Part shown: piece by piece, positions 46,842 through 58,740 of the stretch
How the letters are laid out: the number at the start of each line of letters is the position of its first letter
Numbering within the stretch: position 1 is the stretch's first letter
From: Ziziphus jujuba
Lineage: Eukaryota; Streptophyta; Magnoliopsida; Rosales; Rhamnaceae
DNA: 64,000 nt
Assembly: GCF_031755915.1 (NCBI RefSeq)
Contig: NC_083383.1
Span: 16,667,001-16,731,000 of the forward strand
Direction: 5' to 3'
The notes under the pieces: generated by a model
The model's database searches: none
The model's input: only the letters and a program-made list of their open reading frames with translations
Told to the model about the DNA's origin: nothing
Position numbers and translations under genes: made by a program

Positions 46842-47516
46842 TGTGGGAATCATTAGTAATCATATATAGCATCCTACATAGCATATGGAAGCTGATTTGG
46901 AGCCCAAACAAGCTGGAGATTGGTCAAAAATACCTTAGTAGTCAACCTAGTCAACTAGTTTCCTAATTTGATTTTGACTTTTTGTTTTAGGAAATTAATC
47001 TTTTATTTAGTTTCTATTTATTTATTTGCTGGACAAATCAAATTAGGAAAATTATTATTTTATCATCTTCATTGTAAATTAATTAATTCCTAATTCAAAA
47101 TAAAGGAATTAATTAATCCAAATTAGATTAGAAAAGGAGGTGACTTTCGGCCAAACTGGGTTTCCTATTCTTTGGTGGTCGGTTTTACCTAGATAATTAG
47201 GGTTTTATTTTGTAACTTTTTAGCTTATTTAAGGACTTGTTTTATCAATAATATTCAGTACATTATTCATACAGAAAATTATTTGTGAGATTGAATTCTC
47301 TTTATTATCTTTGAACACCTAAAACACCATTAGTGAATGAGTATTTTAGTTTGACTTATCAATAGGATATCCATCACCTATTGTGGCGTCTTCAATATAC
47401 CAAGGTTTCTAATCACATGTTAGTTAGAGGTTGAGGTGACCATTAAAACTTGAACATAATTAGATCTGGGTTAATATAATACAGGTTTAGGCGCAAGTCG
47501 ACCTAGGTTCGTATCA
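46842..47516 (+). repeat. Gypsy LTR (downstream copy), 675 bp
   Basis: TGTGGGAATC...GGTTCGTATCA; preceded by CAATCAAGGGGAAACA (polypurine side). Several percent different from 42127-42800 by eye. Confidence 0.9.
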
Positions 47517-49627
47517 AAGGAACTCCTCCCTCCACATATAAGACTAATGCACATGTCAACGTACCTCCATCACTAGATTTTTCTACTTCAACTCAAGCCA
47601 CCAATGTAGGGGATCCTCCACTACAACCAATTATCAGCCTCATACAAACCAATACAACAGCCAATCTGATATGATTTGGCAATAGTTTCAGATTATAGTA
47701 TGGGTGATGAGATATATATGTTGAATGATGCTTTTATTGGTTATGAAACTTTATTTTAAATCACCTTGTAATTTTCTTATGTGAGCTATGTACATTTTGA
47801 TGTAAATTCAAGGATGTATATATGTAGCTATATAGAACTTTGTTGCATAGACAGTATTTACACCATAGGCATTATATTTTGAATTTTTATTTTCAAACTT
47901 TCCAAAATAATGTTATTTTTAGGTTTTTACTTGTAAGATTTTAGTACCTTTATGTTAATGATACTATTATGTAAGAATGTTTATTGCATGTGATAAATGA
48001 TATCAAACATCTTCAATTTGGAAATCCATTGATAATATTGTTACTTTGTTTTGTTATTTGCAAATTAGTCTGCAAAATTAATTGTAAATGTAAATTGCAA
48101 ATTGTTTGTATACTATTTTGTTGCTTGTATGAACTAAATGGTATAACTTGATTATATTTTTTTTTCAATTTGGTAGCAATATTTAACTTCACACAATTAA
48201 TTAAAATACAATGTCTTCTAATAACAAAAATGCCAAAATATAACCTATTTGATCAAATATTGATTCAAAGCCATAATATTAATTCAAAGTTATAACAAAT
48301 AAATAATATATGACTTACAAAGGTCATTATATTGAAATGTTTTTACAATATCTTACAAAACAATTTGATTCAAGCAATATATATATATATATGGTAAACA
48401 GCCCAAACAAAAACATAACAACATAAAGGCCAACATTGTCTTCTGTCTTCCCAAACATAACAAACATATTTCAAATCAAGTTATTAGCAACAACTATTTT
48501 CCAAATGACATATTGAACAATGACAACCTTGCCATTATCAAGCCAAACCACAATTTTTTCTCCCTAGCTCTAACCATTGCATTGTCATACTCTAGTCTTT
48601 CAATATGATTCAACAAGCTTAAAATTACTTCCTTTTATCTTTCACACATTGTTGGGTCAACCCGAAGAAAGAAATTGCACCCCTTTCTCATTCCCATACA
48701 CTTTATTTCTTCTTCCTCCACTAAAACTTTTTGTTCCAGTTTCAGTTCTTATTCCATTACAACTATGCTCAGATTTTTGCAATAATATACAAAAATAAGC
48801 AATTTAAACAAAAGTTGCTAATCATGAAAATTATTTTTTATTAAGCTAGTTCATATGTATACAATCAAAGAAACCTAATCTTACTATTTGACTTAAACAA
48901 GTTAGTGACTCCTTCTGCATAACAATTTTGTTCACTACACAATTTATCCCAATTTGAATCACAATTAAAAACCTATTTAACTATATCAATCTATAGGTCA
49001 CCCAAGTTGATAATTTCAAGGTTCAACTTGAACATATTAATTTTTCATCCCTTGATGTAGTATACATATTATCTAAAATTATTGCAACCTACAACAAATT
49101 GGTTTGCATAGCATGCATATAGATATTTATATATGTGTGTGTGTGTGTGTGTAAATTATTCATCAATAGAGGCAAGAAAGCCTTTTCTATAAGATAAATT
49201 ATAAACATAATGTGAAAACATATAAGAACACCATTCCAGCATCATCCAAGCAAACCAATTAATAATATACTCCAACCTATGACTCCAAAACACCATTTTG
49301 ACAATTGAATTGATATCTCATCACCCAAATGCCCATATTGAAAACACAAAATACTTTGAATTTGTGGCATCCATAAAATCATCTTCCAAGATTTTGATCT
49401 ATGCATGAAGTCGTCATGGCAGTCGTCATGGCTGCATCTTTCCCATAGTCACAAATTACTCTCTCCATCTAAGGATGCACTAAACTTGTTTTTCTTTTCT
49501 CTGTTGAAAAAACCCTAATTTCAAGTATCTCTATCTTCTTCTTCAAACCTTTAAAATGTTGAGCTTCTCAGTCCTAAATTGCACCAGATTGATACTAATA
49601 TTGATTCAATACACCAATAGTCGCTAT
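47517..49627. other. MULE 3' interior, no supported gene
   Basis: The first about 170 bases read 'GTPPSTYKTNAHVNVPPSL' and may be the end of the MULE coding region. The rest is AT-rich with (AT)n near 48380 and a (GT)n run at 49133-49152. Nothing else recognised. Confidence 0.5.
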
Positions 49628-49832
49628 ATAACTGTTGAGAAAACCATTTTGCCCTCCAAAATATTTGAGAATTAACATAATGTGCCATGTATATGCCATT
49701 TAAAACTCCATTTTAGTCTAAAGTTAGAATTTTGGGCACAAAAACCAAGTTGTAAATGTTCAAATAGGACACGCACCAATTTTGAAATTTGAGATGTAAA
49801 ATGCAATCACCTCAAAAATTCAAGATGTAAAA
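49628..49832 (-). repeat. MULE right terminal inverted repeat
   Basis: Inverse of the left repeat (35244-35396 + 35940-35992), with substitutions and small indels; outer end near AAAAGTC. Confidence 0.75.
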
Positions 49833-50400
49833 GTCTATAAGCGCCTTTATATATATTGAAAAATCATATGCATATTTATAAATGATGAAATGTTATTATT
49901 TTATTGACATTTCTAATTTACTTATATATTTATATTAAATAAATTATATTAATACTTCAACTAATAAAATAAGGTTTTTTTTTTTTTTGGCACCATTGGA
50001 CTTTGCTACAAAAAAGCCTTAATTTCCATATCAGTTCATAATTTGAATTGGTAAATATGGTGGTACATTGTATTAGTACTTGAAAACTGACATTAAAAAA
50101 TAGGGAATCTCATAAGAAATTGACCAAAAAGAGAAAAACACAAATTTTTTTCTCATAATTTTGAAATTATATTCAAAACAAAACAAACACGTGCATTAAA
50201 TGGGCCAAAAATAAGTCCGAAACGCCGACCAGCAAAATCACGGGACCGAAAAAAAGAAGGGAAAATTGTTTGGAGGACATCCAAACAGAGTCTTCATCAG
50301 AGGCTTAGGATTATTTGGCGAGGCCAGTTTTTTGTCATACTCCTCGCTCCGCTGAAACAAAAAACCTAACTTCTCAAACCCACCAAAGAGACCATCAAAA
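49833..50400. other. Upstream flank of the carrier gene
   Basis: Between the MULE end and the first promoter-like sequence. A T-run at 49977-49989 and a GC-richer patch at 50215-50250. No gene seen. Confidence 0.5.
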
Positions 50401-50405
50401 CCAAC

Positions 50406-50415
50406 CATATATAAC
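50406..50415 (+). promoter_or_regulatory. Candidate TATA box of the carrier gene
   Basis: CATATATAAC lies about 460 bases before the ATG, followed by pyrimidine-rich leader sequence (CTTTCTCTCTCTTCCC at about 50478-50495). A start site near 50440 would be typical. Confidence 0.45.
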
Positions 50416-50872
50416 GTAACACTTACACTCGCTGCCCGCCCATACGCACACGGCGAAGAAAGAGAGATTCACCTAACCACTTTCTCTCTCTTCCCACGCC
50501 TACTTTCCTTCCTCTTCAAGCTTACAGTCCCTCTCTCGTTTTCACCGCTTCCTCTGTCTGATTCTTCAATCCAAAACCCACTTTTATTTTTCATTACATA
50601 TATATATATATACATTGTCACAAGCCCATATTGTTCTCGTCACTTTCTGCGGAATCGTATGCGTATATATATTCTTTTTGAGTTCTCTGTTATTTCCCAA
50701 ATTCTAAAAATGGTTTCTTTGGATACCCATTTGCCCAAAAATCAAATATTCGTTTGTTGTTAGGCGCTGTGAATTTGCCTAATTTTATGGAAGAAATGGA
50801 TTTGGGTATTCACTGAAACCTAGCCCAAAAAAAATAAATAAATAATATCTTGTTTTTCCGAGATTCTGATTA

Positions 50873-53800
50873 ATGGGTAAGAAAGGAATCCAACTGTTCG
50901 ACGATGGAAGAGAAGGGTTTTTCTCCGTTTGTAATTTGGGGTCTCAATGGAGTTTCCAGGACGGTTCTTACCGCCCCGGAGGCTTATTTGCGAGCGTCGG
51001 TCAAGTGGGAATGGGGTTCGGCGTTTCACCGAATACTCCGAATCCCCGAGACGACGATGGTGGTGGCGGCGGCGGTGGTGGTGGCATGAAACTTCCGTTC
51101 ACCGACTTGTACGTTAAATATGTGGATGGTGTTAGGAATGGTGGGTTTAAGGAAGAGGAAGGAGTGGTAAAGAAGAAGAAGAAGAACGGTCTTAAATTGA
51201 AAGTTAAGATTTCGAATCCTTCACTGAGGAGGTTGATAAGTGGTGCGATAGCTGGGGCGATTTCCCGAACTGCTGTTGCCCCGTTGGAGACGATAAGGAC
51301 TCATTTGATGGTTGGGAGTAGTGGTCATTCTACTACTGAGGTCTTCCATGATATTATGAAAACCGATGGGTGGCAGGGATTGTTTAGAGGAAATTTTGTT
51401 AATGTGATTCGGGTTGCACCAAGCAAAGCGATAGAGGTAATGGAATCCCAAGATTTTAGTATTAATTTCCTTACATTTGTTGCAATTTTTCTGATTAGAG
51501 TTGTTTTATTTGATGTCAATTGGTCAAGTTTAATTTGCTAGCTTACATGATACGTCATTCACATTTGATTTCTAGATATAGGTTTTCTAGTTGACTGCTT
51601 ATAATTTCTACTGCCACGTTCATATTCTATTTTGCAATGGCGAATTTGAGCTTCTTAAATTCTTACTAATAAATGGCGTGCACGATGCTTGTCTAATATA
51701 TGATATGATGTGTAGCTTAATTATATGTTTCTCCTGTTGTCATTGCTTATTTAATTGTTGCTCATGGAAGTTTATTTCAATGGAAAGTATTTGCTTTGGC
51801 ATTGTATATTGGCCATTTATAGTTCTACTTAGTAAGACAAGCTATTCTCATTTACATTATTTTTGTTCAAAATCTTTTATTATTTTTAGATATTTTGTGA
51901 AAGACAGGTTCTTAAATGTTATTTGACTTGTTAAATTAAATTGTGAATCAAAATTGAAATTCGGTTTTTATTTTTGAAGAACCTCGTTTGGTAAAGTTGG
52001 CAGTAGTCTTATTTTGTGCAAGCTAACCTTGGAGAAGCAACTCTGAAAAACAATTTGAAGGTTGTGTTAAAAAGCAATATATTTAAGAGCTCCTTTTACC
52101 GCTATTTGAAATTATGTTCAAATCTTCTTGGAATTACTTGGATGGAATCTTTACTTTCCTTTTCAATAAGAGGGGAAAAAGTTCTTTGCAAAACAGAGTA
52201 TAAGAACAAGATTCATGAGCAAAATGTTTGCTGACATAATTATGAAATACATATTTAAATTTTGATTTCGTTTTATGTGACATGGAGGAAGTATGCATTA
52301 CTTTTTAGGTGATTGGAGAACCTCATTGTGATTATCTCAGTGTTTTAGCAACTATGTTAAAGGTTAGCTCCCATTATTTTAGAAAGAAACTATCATTTGA
52401 ATTAGCTTACTCTTTTGTTTTCATTATTTTTGTATTAACGTGTTTTTAGTTTTTGATATATGTTTATGTGGGTCTACTGCAAGTTTTTGCTTTTGCTTTC
52501 ACTGCATTACCTGCTTTGATCTAATGTATCAAGTTTTTATTTTAACAGAATTTCTTTAAATTTATCAAATTGTTAGTTGACTATTTCTTAAATATTAAAA
52601 TTGAATTCTTTACTAGTTATTAGCAAAAAGTGTTGTCTGTTGCATGGATAGTTTTCCATTTAGTTGAACGCTGCACATTATGTTAGTGTACTTAATATTA
52701 TTCTGAGACTGGTATTTCCTATGTTTTTTTAGTTTTGAAAAATTATTGTTTAGAAATATCATGTTTCTTTTTCATACAATTTCTTCTTGTTTTCTTGCCA
52801 ATGGGAATTTTCAATCTTAACTAGTTTTCATTTCTTCTGCCGCAAAAAGAATTACCTTATTCTATCTTCTTTTTGTTTTTTGGATTCTTGCGTGGTTAGA
52901 GTAGGCCCCTAGAGCAAATTTGTATATGAAGCCTATTGGGAGCTAATTTCTCCATTGACTTTGGTGATAATTTCAATTGGTACTAGGATGCTCATATCAA
53001 ACACATTGCTCCCTACTTGTTTTGTTTGCATTTGAATCATGGCCCCTACCTCCCCTTGCTAGACAGGTTTAGATCATCTATGTGGTATTAGAGGTCGTTA
53101 ATGTCTTTCCAACTTAATCTGCATGGATGGTTATTGCATAAATTTTATTCTTCCCAAGAGAAATCTGTTACAGTCTAGCATATAAGGTGCTTCAGTTTTG
53201 CCATCTGAATGACAAAAAAGAATAATTTGTGCAATCAGAAGTTTATTTCGTTAAGCACATCATATGCTGTGTTTTCTTGAAGCATATAGGTCTATGTTGT
53301 TAACCACCATACAACTTTCAGATGCCCCTAGTCTGTGTGTATCTGTAGTTGACAACTCAGCCTTTGCTGTTCTTGTGGATATATTTTTCAAGTGGGCCTC
53401 GTAAATCAATATGCTATATCTAGGAATGTATGCCTCAGCCTATTCTTATTGACAATTTGGTTCTCTAATATTTCAATGAGCCGGTATTTCAACGTTGAAT
53501 TGCTGGGTAATCAGACTACTCATTAGGCAAAAAATGAAGGGCAATGTAATTGATTGCAGAGATTGTATTGAATGCATGGTCTCTTCTGATTGGAGAAAGC
53601 ATCGACTGGATGTTGCGACTTGTGTCATTGGAATGCAAATCTTTTCCCTCTTGTAAGTGTTAAGAGCAAAAGTGAATGTTATCTCTCATTCTTGAGAACT
53701 AGTAATATCTTCTTCCAGTAAGCCTATCTGACTTTTGTTCTCAGTTAAAGATAAATTTATTAAATAAGATCAAAAAAGCATATTCATACCGTTACCGCTT

Positions 53801-54786
53801 ACTGGCACCACAGTTTCTTAAACCTTTTCAGTTTTGAGTTCCTTTTTCCCCCAACCTTCTTGTAATTTTCCTGCAGTATTACATTGTGTGGAAAGAGATA
53901 AAAGGTGCATTTGTTTAGTTTTAAATAGTGTGTTACATGGTATTATGTACTTGTTATAAGATGCAAATTAGGGAAGCAAATATTTTAACTTGCCTATGTA
54001 GGTCAGTCTAGGATTTTACCATCAGGTTATAAGAAATGCAACTTGATGTTTCATGTTTAACTCTTTTTGCAGCTCTTTGCTTATGATACAGTTAACAAGC
54101 AGTTATCATCCAAACCTGGAGAGCAACATAAACTCCCAATTCCTGCCTCACTGATTGCTGGTGCCTGTGCAGGAGTTAGCTCGACATTGTGCACATATCC
54201 TCTTGAATTACTCAAGACCCGACTAACCATACAGGTTCTTGTAAAATAACCAAGTCTCATTGCTTACGTTAGTTATGCATGTTACCGCAAATGTATTTTT
54301 GTTAATTTGCAGAGAGGTGTTTATGATGGTCTTTTTGATGCATTCTTAAAAATACTTAGAGAAGAGGGGCCAGCAGAACTCTACAGAGGTCTGGCCCCAA
54401 GTCTCATTGGAGTAATTCCATATGCCGCCACCAATTACTTTGCTTACGACACGTTACGGAAAACCTACCGAAAAGTCTTTAAGCAAGAGAAGATTGGTAA
54501 CATTGAGACCCTTCTAATTGGATCAGCAGCTGGTGCTATTTCGAGTTCTGCAACTTTCCCACTTGAGGTAGCTCGCAAGCACATGCAGGTTGGCGCTCTA
54601 AGTGGAAGGCAGGTGTACAGAGATGTACTTCACGCACTTGCAAGCATACTTGAACAAGAAGGTATTCAGGGTTTATATAAGGGGCTGGGTCCTAGCTGCA
54701 TGAAATTGGTCCCTGCTGCTGGAATTTCATTTATGTGTTACGAGGCATGCAAAAGAATACTGGTAGAGAATGATGAAGAAGCATAG
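50873..54786 (+). CDS. BT1: BT1-type adenine nucleotide transporter (mitochondrial carrier family), 3 exons
   Basis: Exons 50873-51436, 54073-54234 and 54313-54786, all joined at GT-AG introns in phase 0, give 399 residues, close to the family's usual size. The protein has an N-terminal extension of about 115 residues (start 'MGKKGIQLFDDGREGFFSVC', a run of nine Gly at 63-71, a Lys-rich patch near 100-113), then three carrier repeats. Signature motifs are 'APLETIR' (Pro137), 'YPLELLKTR' (Pro231) and 'FPLEVARKH' (Pro325), with partner motifs 'GWQGLFRGN', 'GPAELYRGL' and 'GIQGLYKGL'. The 'GGLFASVGQVGMGFGVSP' block is characteristic of BT1/SHS1 proteins. Known family role: adenine nucleotide (or, in cereal endosperm, ADP-glucose) transport across plastid and/or mitochondrial inner membranes. 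Six membrane helices are expected. Intron 1 is 2636 bp. It converges with the Alba gene downstream. Confidence 0.95.
51437..54072 (+). other. Carrier gene intron 1, 2636 bp
   Basis: Donor GTAATG after Glu188, acceptor TTTTTGCAG before 'LFAYDT'. AT-rich, with several long open but homology-free stretches. No inserted transposon recognised. Confidence 0.9.
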
Positions 54787-55059
54787 GAAGTACTTCAGAA
54801 GAAATAAATGGATGTTTGTATTCTGCGTTTGCAGAACCAGGGAGAGGAGAACTGGGGATAGTTTCTACGGGTTTTATTTATTTTTCTGCAATTTTTTTAC
54901 AACTGGATTTTCTTACCTACTCAGTTCAGGGAGCCTTGTCGTTTTTAAGGTTAGAGCTGATGTTACTGAGAGTTATTTATGACCTTGGTCTTTTTTTGTT
55001 AAAGAATGAAGTCTGTTTTTATCACAATAGAAGATTTTTTGGCTCGGATTTGGCTGTGT

Positions 55060-55081
55060 GATGATGATGATGATGATGATG
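55060..55081. repeat. (GAT)n microsatellite
   Basis: Seven TGA/GAT units in the carrier 3' region. Confidence 0.95.
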
Positions 55082-55589
55082 AAAAATTTAGGGTTCAATC
55101 CCTTCTTCCTCCAAAGGAGAAAAGAGGTGTAAAGCGAATATTCTAGGTCAGCTGAGCACCACGTGCTATGGTGCTCAAATCTGATTATAGTTCCTACATT
55201 GCTATTTTCTAGGTTTTAAAAGTCAGTGGTTTTTCTTGTTTCCGAGCTTCTGTGTTGCATTTTTAAATAAAATTTCATCGGTTTAAACGACGATAAAAGG
55301 TGGGGGTGTTCTTGATTGTGGTTTAGGCTTGAACTTGAAGAGTTTCTTTAATGTAAAATAAGAATTCATCATTTATTTAGAACACCGTTTTAATAATTCT
55401 GTCGCTATATATATATATATTTATAAATATTTTCTGTCGATATTAGCTTATAGCTAATTCAGTGGTCCAGGATTTTATGCTGAACGGTAAACCGCTCAAA
55501 GTCCATTTCCTTTTTACCGGTTGTATTACACAATTGCAATATTTTCCTTTTGTCTGTTTTGTTGTCTCTATTTAAGCTAATCACTTCGG

Positions 55590-55752
55590 CGATTTTTAAA
55601 ACCAAATGGTGCGGCTAGCCCAGTCACAAGACAAGACAACTTTAGTTATACTTATATCCATCTATCTGCATGCGATTTTGATAACCAAATGGTGCGGCTA
55701 ACCCAGTCACAAGACAAGACAACCATAGTTATATCCATCCATCTGCACACTG
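55590..55752 (+). repeat. 83-bp tandem duplication
   Basis: ACCAAATGGTGCGGCTA at 55601 recurs at 55684, with the rest of the unit ('CCCAGTCACAAGACAAGACA', 'TATATCCATC', 'CATCTGCA') conserved. Confidence 0.85.
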
Positions 55753-56611
55753 TATTTATATGGTATAATGTCGTCATTTTCCTACGAGGAGGTTTTTCGT
55801 CAAGACCTTTATTATATTATTATATTAGTATTTAAATTGCTTCAAGTGATAAGAATTAAAAAAATGTTTTAATACATTATATAAATTTATTAACATGCTA
55901 AAATCAAATAGTTATCCTATTTGGATATAATTCTACAAATCATAAATAAATCATTAATCAAATCTACAAATATCCAACTAACCTTTCATAACAATTAACA
56001 TGGTTGTTAGTTCCTAATTAGAAATTATTTAAAAATAATCAAGATAAACACATCAAATAAAATTAACTTAATTGGTATACTATTCACATTTATGATGTGC
56101 TAAAAGACGCTAAATGGGGAATAGTTGTAAAATGATAAATAAATAAAAAAATCAAAAGCATGACACATCTTACCAAATAGAGCATCCTCACCATAAGATC
56201 TTTACAGCATCCTGCAGAGAGAGAGAGATAGAGATAGAGAGAACTTCAGGGTAACAAAAGGCATATTTTATCAGTCGTTTTAACCATAGCAGCACTCCCA
56301 AATGTTGCAAAAATAGTTCATAGTTGGCAAAAAGCAAGAACGCTTCCATAAAGACTGAAGACAAATGCAGTTTTTACAACAAATTCAGACATACTTGAAT
56401 GAACATCAAGCTATAAAAAATAACCTACAAACGAATTTTAATTCTTTTCACTAGCAAACAAGAATGTATTGTACAAGAATTCCTAGACAGGATCGACTAG
56501 TAAACAACACTAATAAAAACCTAATATGAAAGTCATCATAGTCCTCGACATAACCAACTTGAAAACAGAGTTCATCAAGCAGCAAAATTTCAGGGTAGAC
56601 CAAATTCAACT

Positions 56612-58648
56612 CTACTCCTCGTATTCAATGGCTTCCTCCGCAGCAGCAGCCATCAGTTCATCAAACTTCTCTGACTTCCCCAGCAGGATCTCAATCTACA
56701 AAATGAAGAAAATCAACATGACAACATCTGTCACACAACTTCCAGGATAAAAACTCATGGACCAACTGATGTTTTTTGAAACTTCCATCATACATTATAT
56801 GATGAATTTTGAGAATTAAACTCACTAAGGTACCCTCCAATCCTCACACTCATTAAAGTTCCCCACCAAATCCTCTACACTAAAATTCCCCATCCAATCC
56901 TCTAGACTCAAAATGCGCATCCTGATTAGATGAGTGCTGATCACATTACCTTTAATGGTCAAACATATCAAATCTATCAATTAATCCCCAATTTGAAGGA
57001 CTTGAGAGTATGCCACCCAATTAAAAGGTTGACATACACCTGGTTTTTAGCAAATAATATAACCTAAAAAAAAGAATTGAGTGATGGAAATTAAAGACAT
57101 CAAATATATTTAATGTATAAGCAAATTCACAGTTCCCCATTCCCCAATCCTATATTTCCCATTTTTCACCTTGCAGGGATTTAATAACACACTTAATGCA
57201 TCCAATAGTACTCAAAAAATAAAAATGAATTCAAATTCTACCTTTGCCTTTTGAATTGGCCTTCCTCCAGCATCCTCCCTCATGTCAACAGTAGAAGTCA
57301 TGATCTCTGAATGTTTTCGGTATAAGAACCAGTTTGAAACAATCAAAATAGACGAAAATAAGAAATGGCAGTTCATAGAAACTCACTCTTTTCAACAGCC
57401 AATCCATTATTCTTCAAGATCTCAGCAATGGTCACAACAGTAGCAATAGCTATAGAGAAATACAAATGCCAGTTCAACAGTGCATAAAATGAGGTGAACT
57501 TGACACCTTCAGTAATTTGATAGTGAGGAAAATTATGTGAAATATCACAAACAACATAAGAGAAGTATATATGCATATTGATTACAATAAAAAATGCCAT
57601 AATCTTTTTCAGCATTTAAAAAAGAAGATAATGGGAATCCACAATGCATCACTATCATATATACAAAACGAGGAAAGGTTAACATAATGATACCCATTCC
57701 AAGAGCAGAGAGTTCCACCTCATTGTGTTGCTGCATGTACCTCTGCCAAGACAAGTACAACCATCAAATAACCAAACAAGACCACCAAAAGTAGTCACAG
57801 AAGCACATCGATAACCTAATAAGTAACATATAATAAAATACACTAAACTATATATTATTGAGAACTTGAACGATTTGGTATAACTCCATGAATATTAGGT
57901 ATCATATAAGGTACGAATTGGAATTTCTCTTGCTGAAACAGGATAACCCCATTTATATCAAGTATCAATTATCCATTCAGCAGTAGATAGCATTAAGAAC
58001 AGTTCGATGGCGCTTTGTTCAGAAACTAATTTTCTCCACTCTTGACAAATTTTCCCAATGATAAGGCTTCTTAGTTCCATACGTAATCGACAGCAAAACG
58101 ACAGAGGATAGAGAAAGAAATAAAATTCCTAACATAACTCTTAAGGGCAAGAAAGCCAAAATCAACACCAAATCACCTATGCTATTTGCTAATTAATAGT
58201 AACCGAAAAAATCTTAGGTAGAACAGAGACCACACTTCCTACAAAATTTACAAACTACCTCTACGTTCTTTTTTTTTTTTTCATCCCTACAAGTTTCCAA
58301 GAAAACAAAACTAGATTATTGATCATAAGGTCAAAGAGTTACTCCGTAACACCTCCACTTCCTTTTTTTTTTTTTTTTTTCTCCTCTTATCCTTTTTGTT
58401 TGATTTTCTCATGAACCAAACAGAGAGAGAACTATACCTATATATATATATATATATAAAGAAAAAAAAAAGGAAGAAAAAGATGGAAAATGATGGAGAT
58501 AAGAGTAAGAAAGGAGTACCTTGGCAAGATTGACGTAGAAGAAGAGGGGTTTTTTGGTGTTTGAGACTTGGATTCGGTTCTTCTTGCTGTAGACAGAGGA
58601 TGAATCAGAGATGTTTATGTTGTTCACTCCGTCTGTAATTCCCTCCAT
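56612..58648 (-). CDS. ALBA: Alba-family DNA/RNA-binding protein, 5 exons
   Basis: Exons (- strand) 58648-58520, 57742-57694, 57449-57387, 57306-57242 and 56695-56612, each with GT-AG introns (777, 244, 80 and 546 bp), give 129 residues. The sequence starts 'MEGITDGVNN', then 'KKNRIQVSNTKKPLFFYVNL' carries the Alba N-terminal strand and basic nucleic-acid-contact Lys/Arg cluster. 'ALGMAIATVVTIAEILKNNG' is the central amphipathic helix pair, followed by 'RPIQKAKIEILLGKSEKFDE' and an Ala/Glu-rich tail. Length and pattern match the short plant Alba proteins (Arabidopsis At1g29250/At2g34160 type, ALBA1/2). Family role: small dimeric chromatin and RNA-binding proteins; R-loop binding is reported for the Arabidopsis pair. 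No lesion seen. Converges with the carrier gene. Confidence 0.95.
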
Positions 58649-58683
58649 AACTAGCAGTCGTCGTCGTCTCAGCTCTAGAGAGA

Positions 58684-58706
58684 AAACCCTAACCCTAACC
58701 CTAACC
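58684..58706 (-). promoter_or_regulatory. Telo-box array in the Alba 5' leader
   Basis: AAACCCTAACCCTAACCC on the + strand continues to 58706 (three-plus telomere-type units); the gene-sense strand reads GGTTAGGG repeats. It ends 36 bases upstream of the ATG. Telo-boxes (AAACCCTAA) are known in promoters of plant growth- and translation-related genes. Confidence 0.8.
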
Positions 58707-58710
58707 AGAA

Positions 58711-58740
58711 CTCTCCCTCTCTCCCTCTCTCTCTCTCTGT
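58711..58740. repeat. (CT)n-rich run in Alba leader
   Basis: CTCTCCCTCTCTCCCTCTCT and further CT units; a GA-rich tract on the transcript strand. Confidence 0.9.

Larger units (their letters stand above)
41681..47516 (+). mobile_element. Ty3/gypsy composite, same family as 7.4-22.5 kb
   Basis: Order: 3' end of one internal region (41681-42126), full LTR (42127-42800), primer site, leader, gag, protease, remnants of RT and integrase, polypurine side, full LTR (46842-47516). AAGGG precedes (41676-41680) and AAGGA follows (47517-47521); with one change these could be a 5-bp target duplication, placing the insertion in the MULE 3' coding part. The full internal region is only about 4.0 kb because most of RT, all of RNase H and most of integrase are deleted. 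Confidence 0.9.
35244..49832 (+). mobile_element. Mutator-like element (MULE) with long terminal inverted repeats and four nested insertions
   Basis: The left repeat (35244-35396 plus 35940-35992, split by an insertion) is the inverse of 49628-49832. Matching blocks include TTGCATTTTACATCT, AAAATTGG, AAATTTTAACTT vs AAATTCTAACTT, TTAAATGGCAT, and TGTTAGTTCTAAAATATTTT vs TGTTAATTCTCAAATATTTT. Between them is a decayed MuDR-type transposase on the + strand. Subtracting the four insertions leaves about 6.7 kb, a plausible size for an autonomous MULE. The flanking 9-bp target duplication could not be recognised because the outermost bases are ambiguous. Confidence 0.75.
54787..56611. other. Intergenic region between convergent genes
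   Basis: Holds the carrier's 3' untranslated region (AATAAA-like signals at 54803 and 55266), a (GAT)n run at 55060-55081, an 83-bp duplication at 55590-55752, a GAGAGA run near 56217-56242, and the Alba gene's 3' untranslated region before 56612. Confidence 0.6.

Noticed and set aside
51591..51926. 111-codon open frame in carrier intron 1
   Set aside because: Lies inside a well-supported intron, Cys/Phe/Ile-rich from T-rich DNA, no homology recognised.
54770..55061. Two overlapping frames after the carrier stop codon
   Set aside because: They lie in the 3' untranslated region, overlap each other and show no family pattern.
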